DNA of 64,000 nt from Rhizobium aethiopicum (lineage in GTDB: Bacteria > Pseudomonadota > Alphaproteobacteria > Rhizobiales > Rhizobiaceae): the NCBI RefSeq assembly GCF_900094625.1, contig NZ_FMAJ01000002.1, forward strand, positions 124,001 to 188,000, read 5' to 3'. Shown piece after piece: positions 36,379 through 44,751 of the stretch. A model generated the notes under the pieces. That model saw only the letters and a list, made by a program, of their open reading frames with translations. It made no database searches and was not told the DNA's origin. The stretch's first letter is position 1. Every line of letters begins with the position of its first letter. A program made the position numbers and the translations under genes.

Positions 36379-37628
36379 CCGGCATTGCCGACCAAGCATG
36401 GTTTCGCGATCCGGCGCTGGCCCGGGTTCTTGCGCTTCTCAATGCCGATGACGGGGAAGGGCGGGTGGTGGGCGGCGCGGTGCGCAACAGCCTGATGGGC
36501 CTGCCGGTCAGCGATATCGACATCGCCACGACGCTGACGCCCGAAATCGTCATGGAGCGGGCGGCGGCGGCCGGCATCAAGGCAGTGCCGACAGGACTGC
36601 AGCACGGCACGGTGACGCTCGTCATCGAAGGCAAGCCCTTCGAAGTGACGACGCTGCGCACCGATGTCGAGACGGATGGGCGCCGTGCCAAGGTCGCCTT
36701 CAGCACCGACTGGAAGGCCGATGCCGAACGCCGCGACCTGACGATCAACGCGCTTTATGCTGACGCCAGGGGCGAGGTCGTGGATCTCGTCGGCGGACTT
36801 GCCGATATCGAAACGCGCAACATCCGCTTCATCGGCGATGCGGCAAGGCGTATCGCCGAGGACCATCTGCGTATCCTGCGCTTCTTCCGCTTCTTTGCGT
36901 ATTACGGTTCCGGACGGCCGGATGCCGAGGGTCTGAGGGCCTGTGCGGCGGCACGTTCGAAACTGAAGTCTCTGTCGGCGGAACGCGTCTGGTCGGAGCT
37001 TCGAAAGCTGCTTGGTGCGGCCGATCCCGGCCGGGCGCTCCTCTGGATGCGGCAGGTGGCGGTGCTGACGGAAATCCTGCCGGAATCGGAGCGGTGGGGG
37101 ATCGATGCGATCCCTTCGCTGGTCGCCACCGAAAAGGCGCTCGGCTGGGCGCCCGATCCGCTGCTGCGCCTTGCGGCGATCGTACCGCCCGATGCGGTGC
37201 GGCTCACGGCGCTTGCGGCGCGGCTGAAGCTCTCGAATGTGGAAGCGGCCACTCTGAAAGCCTGGGCCATGGCGCCATCGGTCAACGACGAGATCTCGCC
37301 GGCTGCCTTCGAACGGCTGCTCTACCGCAGCGGCGCCGACGGCATCTCGACGCGGCTGAAGCTGGCGCTTGGCGTTGCGCGTGGCAAGGCCGAGGGCGAT
37401 CTTGGCGAAATGGCGCGCTCGGCGCGGCTCGGCAGGCTCATGGATCGGGCCGCGAACTGGAAGAAGCCGCAGTTTCCCGTGAACGGCGGCGACGTGATCG
37501 CAGCCGGCATCGCGTCCGGCCCTCGCGTTGGCGAACTGCTAGCGGTGCTGGAGAATCAGTGGGTGGAGGAGAATTTCGCTGCTGATCGGAAGGTGCTGCT
37601 GGCCCGGCTGCAGAAGCTCGTTCAATAG
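36375..37628 (+). CDS. cca: CCA tRNA nucleotidyltransferase / poly(A) polymerase family
   Basis: A 417-residue nucleotidyltransferase that adds or repairs the CCA end of tRNAs. The catalytic head has RVVGGAVRNSLMGLPVSDIDIATT (GG...D-x-D), then QHGTVTLVIEGKPFEVTTLR, and the conserved RRDLTINALYAD and DHLRILRFFRFFAYYG blocks that bind nucleotide. The C-terminal helical body (about 200-417) is intact. It starts inside the Nudix stop (ATGA). Confidence 0.93.
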   Translation: MTGIADQAWFRDPALARVLALLNADDGEGRVVGGAVRNSLMGLPVSDIDIATTLTPEIVMERAAAAGIKAVPTGLQHGTVTLVIEGKPFEVTTLRTDVETDGRRAKVAFSTDWKADAERRDLTINALYADARGEVVDLVGGLADIETRNIRFIGDAARRIAEDHLRILRFFRFFAYYGSGRPDAEGLRACAAARSKLKSLSAERVWSELRKLLGAADPGRALLWMRQVAVLTEILPESERWGIDAIPSLVATEKALGWAPDPLLRLAAIVPPDAVRLTALAARLKLSNVEAATLKAWAMAPSVNDEISPAAFERLLYRSGADGISTRLKLALGVARGKAEGDLGEMARSARLGRLMDRAANWKKPQFPVNGGDVIAAGIASGPRVGELLAVLENQWVEENFAADRKVLLARLQKLVQ

Positions 37629-37695
37629 GCAATCTGGCGCGCATCCGCTGGATGCGACGCTATGGTCGTTGTTGCCAGGGCTTAGGCACCGGCCG

Positions 37696-37881
37696 TCAGG
37701 CGGCGGTGGCCTCGTCGCGGATGCGTGCCTTGATATTATCAACCATGTTTTCACGTATGGTCGTTTCGCCGTGAGCAGTCTTCAGATGCTCGACGGCGCG
37801 GCGGACCACTTCTGCGTCATTATCCGCCCGGGTGTGCCAGGCGCAGCCGGGAACGAGCGTGCCGCATTCGAAAAGTCGCAT
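37696..37881 (-). CDS. Small DUF1059-like protein
   Basis: A 61-residue protein beginning MRLFECGTLVPGCAWHTRAD, with GAGGAG 6 bases upstream. The two Cys residues and the VRRAVEHLKTAHG region resemble DUF1059, a family of small proteins of unknown function. It stands alone, convergent with cca. Confidence 0.78.
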   Translation of the reverse strand: MRLFECGTLVPGCAWHTRADNDAEVVRRAVEHLKTAHGETTIRENMVDNIKARIRDEATAA

Positions 37882-37994
37882 GGTTTTCTCCTCTGTCTGG
37901 AACGCAACGGCCATCGCGCTTTCACGCGATTGATGAAATGTACGTGCGAAGAGAAGGTTCCGGCCGACAGGAGGTGACGACCGGAGAAGGTGGT

Positions 37995-38258
37995 TCAGTC
38001 GGGCATCGCCCAGGCTTTGTAGGTCTCCGAGAGATGGCCGCGCGTGTTGCTGTTGGCTGCGTCGTTTTGCAGATCCTCCGGCGACTTTCCACCAGCCAGC
38101 TGCAGTTTGACTTGCTCGATGAAGCAGGAGAGCGGCAGATCAGAGCCACTCTTGGCCCGCAGTTTCTCGGCGATGCGGACAAGGAACTCGGGTGTGTCGA
38201 TGGCACGAGGTGTTTCCTGCACATCCGTAGACGCAGGCGAGCCGCTTTGTGTCGTCAT
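37995..38258 (-). CDS. Small hypothetical protein
   Basis: An 87-residue soluble protein starting at an ATG with GGAGG at ideal spacing. The N-terminal 30 residues are Ser/Thr/Pro-rich; the rest (TPEFLVRIAEKLRAKSGSD onward) is helical and ends in KAWAMPD. I do not recognise it. It is followed on the same strand by the DUF1059-like gene 113 bases away. Confidence 0.65.
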   Translation of the reverse strand: MTTQSGSPASTDVQETPRAIDTPEFLVRIAEKLRAKSGSDLPLSCFIEQVKLQLAGGKSPEDLQNDAANSNTRGHLSETYKAWAMPD

Positions 38259-38359
38259 GACAATCCTCCTCCGATTGTTACGCACGTACATATAAAGTTA
38301 GGACTCACTGAATTTTTATGAAGGTCCCTCAGCTCGAATAATCGATGAGATTTTACAGT

Positions 38360-39271
38360 TCACGGCCAGCGCACGACAGGCGGCAGCGAGGAAAGAATCG
38401 ATTCGACGTTGCCGCCGGTCTTCAGGCCGAAGATCGTGCCGCGATCATACAGCAGGTTGAATTCGACGTAGCGGCCCCGGCGGATCAATTGTTCGTCGCG
38501 GTCGGCTTCCGTCCACTGCTTGTTGAAGTTGGAGCGAACAATCTTCGGATAGACCATGGCGAAAGCCCGGCCGACATCGCGCGTGAAGGCAAAGTCCGCG
38601 TCCCAGCCGCCAGCTCCTTCACTCGAATGTAGCCAGTCGTAGAAGATGCCGCCGATGCCACGGGCCTCGTTGCGGTGCTTCAGGAAGAAATATTCGTCGC
38701 ACCAGGCTTTGTAGGCGTCGTAATCGGCAACGGCATGAGCGCGGCAGGCGATCTCCATTGCCTTGTGGAAGAGCTGGCTGTCCTCGTCCTCCTGCGTGCG
38801 ACGGCGCGACAGCACCGGCGTCAGGTCGGCGCCGCCGCCGAACCAGCGGCTTGAGGTGACCACCATGCGGGTGTTCATGTGCACAGCCGGAACATTTGGG
38901 TTCACTGGATGGGCGATCAGCGAAATGCCCGACGCCCAGAAACGCGGATCGTCCTTGGCGCCGGGTATCTGGGCGCGAAAGTCCTCAGAGAATTCGCCGT
39001 GGACGGTGGAGGTGTGGACGCCGACCTTCTCGAACACTCGGCCTTCCATCATCGACATGCGGCCACCGCCGCCGGCACCGTTTTCACGCGACCAGTCCTT
39101 GGCCACGAAGCGGCCGGGCTCCTGGTCGGAAAGCGCGCCTTGCAATTCGTCTTCGAGAGCCTCGAAGGAGGCGCAGATCGTATCGCGCAGCCCTTCGAAC
39201 CACTTGCGGGCGGCCTGCTTCTTTTCCTCGATATCGTCAGGCAAGCCGATCGGCAGTTCCGGTCTTTCCAT
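38360..39271 (-). CDS. hemF: Oxygen-dependent coproporphyrinogen-III oxidase
   Basis: A 303-residue enzyme that oxidatively decarboxylates coproporphyrinogen III to protoporphyrinogen IX in haem synthesis. The family landmarks are [24 protein letters not shown], a conserved His in [36 protein letters not shown] and [28 protein letters not shown] lies 7 bases before the ATG. Confidence 0.96.
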   Translation of the reverse strand: MERPELPIGLPDDIEEKKQAARKWFEGLRDTICASFEALEDELQGALSDQEPGRFVAKDWSRENGAGGGGRMSMMEGRVFEKVGVHTSTVHGEFSEDFRAQIPGAKDDPRFWASGISLIAHPVNPNVPAVHMNTRMVVTSSRWFGGGADLTPVLSRRRTQEDEDSQLFHKAMEIACRAHAVADYDAYKAWCDEYFFLKHRNEARGIGGIFYDWLHSSEGAGGWDADFAFTRDVGRAFAMVYPKIVRSNFNKQWTEADRDEQLIRRGRYVEFNLLYDRGTIFGLKTGGNVESILSSLPPVVRWP

Positions 39272-39447
39272 GTCACGCCTCCGCGGCCGGCATCCTCTGT
39301 GGACACGACTCGCTCATTCCTCGTTGTCCGCCACATCTAACAGGTGGCGACGCCCCTCGCCAAGCCGAGGCGGGCCGGCCAGCACATTCAAGATTCGACT
39401 CGCAAATCGAGTATTTCGATACTACCTTTTCTGAAGAGGTAGGTTTG

Positions 39448-39708
39448 ATGGCAAAAATCCCAGGACCTCCGTCCTTCGACGGCCTGAAGCGCAGAATGGC
39501 GAGACACCGGGCGGAAAATCCTCCCCGCAGGAAAGACCATTTTGTGCGCGAGACATATTGCCTCGCCCTTCTCGACGCCCGCGCCAAGGCGCGCGAATGG
39601 TTCGACGAATATCCGAAAGCCGCCTATTGGACCGAGGTGGAAAGCTGGCGCCAGCTCGAAGGTGACCGGATCGAATTCACCATGCGCCGCCTGCCTTCGG
39701 CCGACTGA
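39448..39708 (+). CDS. Small conserved hypothetical protein
   Basis: An 86-residue basic, soluble protein (start MAKIPGPPSFDGLKRRMARH; GAAGAGGTAGG upstream). It has ARAKAREWFDEYPKAAYWTEVESW in the centre. I do not recognise a family. It is convergent with the Na/Pi cotransporter gene, 3 bases apart. Confidence 0.72.
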   Translation: MAKIPGPPSFDGLKRRMARHRAENPPRRKDHFVRETYCLALLDARAKAREWFDEYPKAAYWTEVESWRQLEGDRIEFTMRRLPSAD

Positions 39709-39711
39709 CGA

Positions 39712-41358
39712 TCACTCCGCGACCGTCCGCACGCGGCTTTCGATGAGTAAGCCATTTTCATCCATGATGGGGTGCGCCACAGAGACGATGTGGGCGTTGA
39801 TCCGCTTCAGGTCGCGCAGCATATCGAGATGCAGCGAGCTTGTCTGAAGGCTGTCGGCACGTCCGTCGCGCAGGCGCTCCAGATGGTGTTCGGCCGACTG
39901 TTTCTCCATGCGCCGCACCTCGACCTTCACCTCCATCATCTGACGGGCGAGATTGAAATCGCGGGTGACAAAGATCGTCTGGGCGACGCGCAGATTGTCG
40001 ATCGTCAGGTCGAACAGCTTCCGCAATTCCTGATGACCGTCGTCAGAAAACCTGAGTCCGAGCGAGATCTTCTTTGATACCTGCTCCAGCAGGCCTTTTT
40101 CGATGATATCGCCCATATGTTCGAGATTGATTGCATAGTCTATGACCACGATCGAGCGCCGGGCGTTTTCGTCGCTGAGACCCTCGCGGCCGAGCTTCGA
40201 GAGATAGACCTTAACCGCCTGCTGCAACCTGTCGACGCGCTCTTCGAGGTTCGCGATCTCGGAGAGTTTGGATGGATCATTGCGTTCGAAGGCCTCGGAG
40301 ACCCGGATCAGCATGCGCTCGATAATGTCCCCGATACCGAGCACCTCGCGGGTGGCGCTGGTCAGAGCGATGACGGGCGTCGAAAGCTCATGGGGATCCA
40401 GATATTTCGGAGCGTTGTCCGGCTCGGCCTGATCCGGCACCAGCCGGGTCATCAGTGTGGCGAGCGGTCTCGAGAAGGGCCAGGCGAGTGCGGCGAGCAG
40501 AAGGTTGAAGAGCAGATGCGCATCGACCGGGAGGTTTGAAGGCCCGAAGGGCAGCATCTGGATGAATTCCGCGCCGTAGCCTGCCAGTGGCAGGGCGATG
40601 ACGCAGCCGAGCGCACGGACGGCGAGGTTGCCGAACGTGACGCGTCGTGCCGAGACCGGGCCGGACATCGTCGCGACGACTGGGGGTATCGCGCCTCCGA
40701 GATTGGCGCCAAGCACGAGCACGATGACGAGTTCGGCCGAAATCAGACCGGCCGAGGCGAGCGATAGAATGAGCACCACCACCGCCAGGCTCGATGATGA
40801 GACGAAGGCGAGCGCTGCCGAGAAAACCAGCGCCACGGGCAGGGCGCCGCCCAGCAGGCCGATGAAAGCGGCGAGAGCGGGAGATGCGCGCATCGGCTCG
40901 GTCGCAAGACCCAGGAGATGCAGCGACAACAGCATCAGGCCTATGCCGATCAGTGCTGCTCCGCCGCCCTGGCGGGTGCTGGAGCGGCCGCGATAAAGTA
41001 CGATGCCGGCAAAAATCAGGAGGGGCGAGAGCCATTCGATCCCGGTCGCGACGATCCAGGCGGTAATCGCGGTGCCGACATTGGCGCCGAGCAGGACGAT
41101 CTGGGCCATGCGCGGTTTTATCAGGTCACGTTCGACGAAAGAGGCTGTCATCAGTGCCGTCGCCGTGGAACTCTGCAACGCGATGGTCGCCAAGAGCCCG
41201 GACAGGAATGAGCGAAGGCCGCCGCGCGTGCCGGTCGCCAAACCTGTCCTCAGCCGGGCGCCGAAGGCCCTGGATACGCCGTCCTTCACCTGTGCGAGGC
41301 CGAACAGCAGCAATGCTACAGCGCCGAACAAGTTGATCATGATGATCGTGGAATCCAT
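39712..41358 (-). CDS. Na+/phosphate cotransporter family protein (NptA-like) with PhoU-like tail
   Basis: A 548-residue protein. The membrane part (about 1-320) has the duplicated Na/Pi repeat: GLLATIALQSSTATALMTASFVE and, in the second half, SSSLAVVVLILSLASAGLISAELVIVLVLGANLGGAIPPV. The cytosolic tail (about 345-540) is helical and PhoU-like (INLEHMGDIIEKGLLEQVSKK; HHLERLRDGRADSLQTSSLHLDMLRDLKRINAHI). It likely imports phosphate with sodium. It lies alone, with about 200 bases of leader. Confidence 0.92.
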   Translation of the reverse strand: MDSTIIMINLFGAVALLLFGLAQVKDGVSRAFGARLRTGLATGTRGGLRSFLSGLLATIALQSSTATALMTASFVERDLIKPRMAQIVLLGANVGTAITAWIVATGIEWLSPLLIFAGIVLYRGRSSTRQGGGAALIGIGLMLLSLHLLGLATEPMRASPALAAFIGLLGGALPVALVFSAALAFVSSSSLAVVVLILSLASAGLISAELVIVLVLGANLGGAIPPVVATMSGPVSARRVTFGNLAVRALGCVIALPLAGYGAEFIQMLPFGPSNLPVDAHLLFNLLLAALAWPFSRPLATLMTRLVPDQAEPDNAPKYLDPHELSTPVIALTSATREVLGIGDIIERMLIRVSEAFERNDPSKLSEIANLEERVDRLQQAVKVYLSKLGREGLSDENARRSIVVIDYAINLEHMGDIIEKGLLEQVSKKISLGLRFSDDGHQELRKLFDLTIDNLRVAQTIFVTRDFNLARQMMEVKVEVRRMEKQSAEHHLERLRDGRADSLQTSSLHLDMLRDLKRINAHIVSVAHPIMDENGLLIESRVRTVAE

Positions 41359-41558
41359 TTTCTTGTTTTTGTTCTGCTTTCGTCAGTTTAGAGTGGTGTT
41401 CGCCTGAGGCCGATCTTCCCAAGCTATTGAAAATGTGAAGATCGTGGAGATGTTTTTGATTGCCCGGCTAATAAATATACGCCGGTTTAGCGGATTGACA
41501 ATGTCGATTTCCGACACTTAAGCAATATATCAGGCAATGCCGTCCGAGCAGGCGCCGG

Positions 41559-42020
41559 TCAGGCCCAGACTGTTTGGCGCATCGCCTCGCCGACGATCAT
41601 CGCCGCGGAGACTGCGACATTGATCGAGCGCTGGCCTTCGATCATCGGAATGATGATACGGGCGTCGGCTCTCTCATGCACCTGGTCCGGCACGCCGGCG
41701 CTTTCCCGCCCGAAAAGCAGGATGTCATCAGGGCGGAAGGCGAAGTCGGTATAGCGATCCGCAGCCTTGGTGGAGGCGAGGATCAGGCGGCGGCCACTCG
41801 TGGCGCGCCAGGTCTCGAAGCGGTCCCAGCTGACGTGGCGGGTCAGCGCGGCAGCGGCGATATAATCCATGCCCGATCGTTTCAGGTTGCGGTCGGAGGC
41901 ATCGAAGCCAGCGGGCTCGATGAGGTCGACGGCGAAACCGAGGCAGGCGGCAAGGCGCAGGATCGTGCCTGTATTGCCGGGAATGTCCGGCTGGTAAAGT
42001 GCCAGTCTGAGGTCCGTCAT
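41559..42020 (-). CDS. trmL: tRNA (cytidine/uridine-34 2'-O)-methyltransferase
   Basis: A 153-residue SPOUT-fold enzyme that methylates the wobble ribose of tRNA-Leu isoacceptors using SAM. The start RLALYQPDIPGNTGTILRLAACLG, the middle LLFGRESAGVPDQVHERAD and the knot motif RSINVAVSAAMIVGEAMRQ are diagnostic, and the length is typical. The promoter lies in the 42021-42404 gap. Confidence 0.94.
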   Translation of the reverse strand: MTDLRLALYQPDIPGNTGTILRLAACLGFAVDLIEPAGFDASDRNLKRSGMDYIAAAALTRHVSWDRFETWRATSGRRLILASTKAADRYTDFAFRPDDILLFGRESAGVPDQVHERADARIIIPMIEGQRSINVAVSAAMIVGEAMRQTVWA

Positions 42021-42404
42021 TCAGGCGCCGCCTGTTTGTTTCGATGCGGGAGGCCTAATACAACTGTGATTTCGGCGCAACAGGGCGCGGTTTGGCCCGG
42101 AAACGTTCAACATAGGCCAGTAGAGGGCTGGAAATTTCGCAATTTTCGCGTTATGCATGCACCTCTTTGAACGCCAGCAGGGAGGGCCACATGAATATTT
42201 TGCTCATTATGCGCTTTCCCGCCGTGATGCCGATCAAGGCGACATGGCGCCGCTAGAGCGGGCTTCTTTCTAAAACTTCCCTTTTGATCCATCGCGCGGC
42301 TAATTGAGCCTCGCCCCTTGAACGTTCGGTTCCCATATCTGCTTGCATGGCGCTGAGATGGCGCGAAGCCGGGAGCTGGAACGCTGGTGTTTCGGAGCAA
42401 TTTC
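42021..42404. other. Intergenic region between trmL and ABC exporter
   Basis: About 384 bases holding the divergent promoters of trmL and the ABC exporter and one small ORF with a strong ribosome binding site (42191-42256). No tRNA or terminator was recognised. Confidence 0.6.
42191..42256 (+). CDS. Possible 21-residue small protein or leader peptide
   Basis: ATG to TAG encoding 21 residues (MNILLIMRFPAVMPIKATWR plus one Arg). GGAGGG lies 4 bases before the ATG, the strongest Shine-Dalgarno sequence in this gap. The product has a short hydrophobic start and a basic end. It lies 148 bases upstream of the ABC exporter and could be a leader peptide, a small protein or chance. No homology was checked. 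Confidence 0.4.
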   Translation: MNILLIMRFPAVMPIKATWRR

Positions 42405-44261
42405 ATGTTTGGCTGGTTCGAACAGCGACTCAATCCCTTTCCGAGCGCGGAGCCCGTGGCTCCGCCGAAAGGCCTTTTTGCCTTCTGCTGGCATTACAGC
42501 AAGCCGGCGGCGCCCTGGCTCGGCCTGATGGCCGTGCTGACTTCACTGATCGCCATCGGCGAAGTGGCGCTCTTCCAGTTTCTCGGCGATATCGTCGACT
42601 GGCTGACCAATGCCGATCGCGCCACCTTCCTGCAGACGGAAGGCCATAAGCTGTTCTGGATGGCGGCGCTGGTACTCGTCGGCTTGCCGCTGGCGGCCGG
42701 GCTCGATTCGCTGATCATGCACCAGATGCTGCTCGGCAACTATCCGATGATGGCGCGCTGGCAGATGCACCGCTTCCTGCTGCGCCACAGCATGACGTTC
42801 TTCGCCAACGAATTTGCCGGGCGCGTGGCAACCAAGGTGATGCAGACCTCGCTTGCCGTACGCGAAACGGTGATGAAGATTCTCGACGTCTTCGTCTACG
42901 TCGTCAGCTATTTCCTGACGATGATCATCGTCATTGCGGCGGCCGACTGGCGGCTGATGATCCCGATCCTCGTCTGGCTCGCCGTCTATGTCGGCATCGT
43001 CTCTTATTTCGTGCCGCGGCTTCGCAAGATCGCGGCGACACAGGCGGATGCGCGCTCGATGATGACCGGTCGGGTGGTCGACAGCTATACCAACATCGCC
43101 ACCGTCAAGCTGTTTTCGCATGCGGGCCGCGAGGAAGTCTACGCCAAGGAGGGCATGGACGAGTTCCTGCAGACCGTGCACAAGCAGATGCGCAAGGTGA
43201 CGCTCTTCCACATCAGCGTCTACCTGAACAACTGTGTCGCGCTCTTCGTCGTCTCGGGCATGTCGATCTGGTTCTGGCTGAACGGTGCGATCTCGGTCGG
43301 CGCGATCGCCATCGCCATCGGTCTTGCCATGCGCGTCAACGGCATGTCGCAGTGGATCATGTGGGAAGTCTCGGCGCTGTTCGAGAATATCGGCACGGTC
43401 TATGACGGCATGGAGATGATGAGCAAGCAGCACGACATCGTCGACAAGCCGAATGCGCCCGCGATGACGGCGAAGAAGGGCGCGATCCATTACGATCGCA
43501 TCCGCTTCCACTATGGCAAGGGCAAGGGTGTCATCGACAATCTCTCGCTCGATATCAAGGCCGGCGAGAAAGTCGGCCTGGTCGGTCGCTCCGGCGCCGG
43601 CAAGACGACGCTGATGAACCTGCTGCTGCGCTTCTACGATCTGGAGGCGGGCCGCATCACGATCGACGGGCAGGATATATCAGGCGTCTCGCAGGAGAGC
43701 CTGCGTTCGCTGATCGGCGTGGTGACGCAGGACACCTCGCTGCTGCACCGCTCGATCCGCGACAACATCGCCTATGGCCGGCCGGAGGCGAGCGACGCCG
43801 AAGTGATCGAGGCCGCCAAGCGCGCCAATGCCTGGGAGTTCATCGAAGGCCTCGTCGACATGCAGGGCCGCCAGGGCCTCGACGCGCAGGTCGGCGAACG
43901 CGGCGTCAAGCTCTCCGGCGGCCAGCGCCAGCGTATCGCGATCGCCCGCGTCTTCCTGAAGGACGCGCCGATCCTGGTGCTCGACGAGGCGACCTCGGCG
44001 CTCGATTCAGAAGTCGAAGCGGCGATCCAGGAAAACCTCTTCGCTCTGATGGAAGGCAAGACGGTGATCGCGATCGCCCACCGGCTTTCGACGCTGACGG
44101 AGATGGACCGGCTGATCGTGCTCGACAAGGGCCGGATCATCGAGGCCGGTTCGCACGCCGAACTGATAGAAAGCGGCGGCATCTACGCCGACCTCTGGAA
44201 CCGCCAGTCGGGCGGCTTCCTCTCCGATCACGCCGAAGAGGCGGAAGAGGCGGCGGAATAA
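42405..44261 (+). CDS. ABC exporter, fused membrane and ATPase domains (first paralogue)
   Basis: A 618-residue half-transporter of the MsbA/lipid-multidrug exporter type. Six membrane spans (about 35-330) precede the ATPase (about 365-600) with Walker A GLVGRSGAGKTTLMNLLL, signature LSGGQRQRIAIARVFLKDAP, Walker B ILVLDEATSALDSE and switch His in IAHRLST. GGAG lies 8 bases before the ATG. The paralogue at 44752 is closely similar across the ATPase, so the two may form a heterodimer; substrate unknown. A terminator-like hairpin follows. Confidence 0.92.
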   Translation: MFGWFEQRLNPFPSAEPVAPPKGLFAFCWHYSKPAAPWLGLMAVLTSLIAIGEVALFQFLGDIVDWLTNADRATFLQTEGHKLFWMAALVLVGLPLAAGLDSLIMHQMLLGNYPMMARWQMHRFLLRHSMTFFANEFAGRVATKVMQTSLAVRETVMKILDVFVYVVSYFLTMIIVIAAADWRLMIPILVWLAVYVGIVSYFVPRLRKIAATQADARSMMTGRVVDSYTNIATVKLFSHAGREEVYAKEGMDEFLQTVHKQMRKVTLFHISVYLNNCVALFVVSGMSIWFWLNGAISVGAIAIAIGLAMRVNGMSQWIMWEVSALFENIGTVYDGMEMMSKQHDIVDKPNAPAMTAKKGAIHYDRIRFHYGKGKGVIDNLSLDIKAGEKVGLVGRSGAGKTTLMNLLLRFYDLEAGRITIDGQDISGVSQESLRSLIGVVTQDTSLLHRSIRDNIAYGRPEASDAEVIEAAKRANAWEFIEGLVDMQGRQGLDAQVGERGVKLSGGQRQRIAIARVFLKDAPILVLDEATSALDSEVEAAIQENLFALMEGKTVIAIAHRLSTLTEMDRLIVLDKGRIIEAGSHAELIESGGIYADLWNRQSGGFLSDHAEEAEEAAE

Positions 44262-44269
44262 ATGAATGA

Positions 44270-44311
44270 GGCCCTCCCTGCGGAAGCGGGGAGGGCCCTC
44301 GGTGTGTTTTT
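44270..44311 (+). terminator. Terminator after first ABC exporter
   Basis: GGCCCTCCC-(10)-GGGAGGGCC, then a T-rich stretch ending TTTTT. A 9-bp perfect stem starting 9 bases after the stop codon. Confidence 0.8.
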
Positions 44312-44358
44312 CGTGCTTCCCTAGTGGCTGCGAGACTGGGTTGTCCGTCTCGGTTTAT

Positions 44359-44589
44359 TCAAAGACTATCGGCCCAGTCGATCACGCGGTCATGTTCGAC
44401 GATGACGATCGTGTTGGCGGCGGCGATCGTGCGCAGCGCCACGATGCGGCGGCGTTCCTCGCTATCGAGCCAGGCGGCGATGGCTTCGGTGACGATCACG
44501 TCGCGCGGCAGCGCCAGGTCGAGCGCCAGGGCATCCAACCTTTCTGCAAGCGGAAGCGGAATATGCGCATCGAGCATTTTCGTTTCCAT
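44359..44589 (-). CDS. Ribbon-helix-helix (CopG/ParD-like) protein
   Basis: A 76-residue protein. The start METKMLDAHIPLPLAERLDALALDLALPRDVIVTEAIAAWLDSEE has the beta strand and two helices of a ribbon-helix-helix DNA-binding domain, as in ParD/CopG antitoxins. No toxin gene of usual size lies beside it, so it may be an orphan antitoxin or a local repressor of the flanking ABC genes. GGAGA precedes the ATG. Confidence 0.78.
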   Translation of the reverse strand: METKMLDAHIPLPLAERLDALALDLALPRDVIVTEAIAAWLDSEERRRIVALRTIAAANTIVIVEHDRVIDWADSL

Positions 44590-44751
44590 GAGCCTTCTCT
44601 CCGGTGAGGCGCGATCTTATCGTCAGATTGTGACGGGTTCGGGGGCAGTCAACGGCGATGCCGCCGATGTTATCGTATATTACCAAAATATAAGGTTGCG
44701 TCCGCTTTTCATTCCCTTTGCCGCTCCCCTCAATCCGCCTATATCGCTTCC

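Noticed and set aside
44359..44589. Complete toxin-antitoxin system
   Set aside because: The RHH protein looks like an antitoxin, but no toxin-sized gene of a RelE/ParE or PIN type lies beside it.
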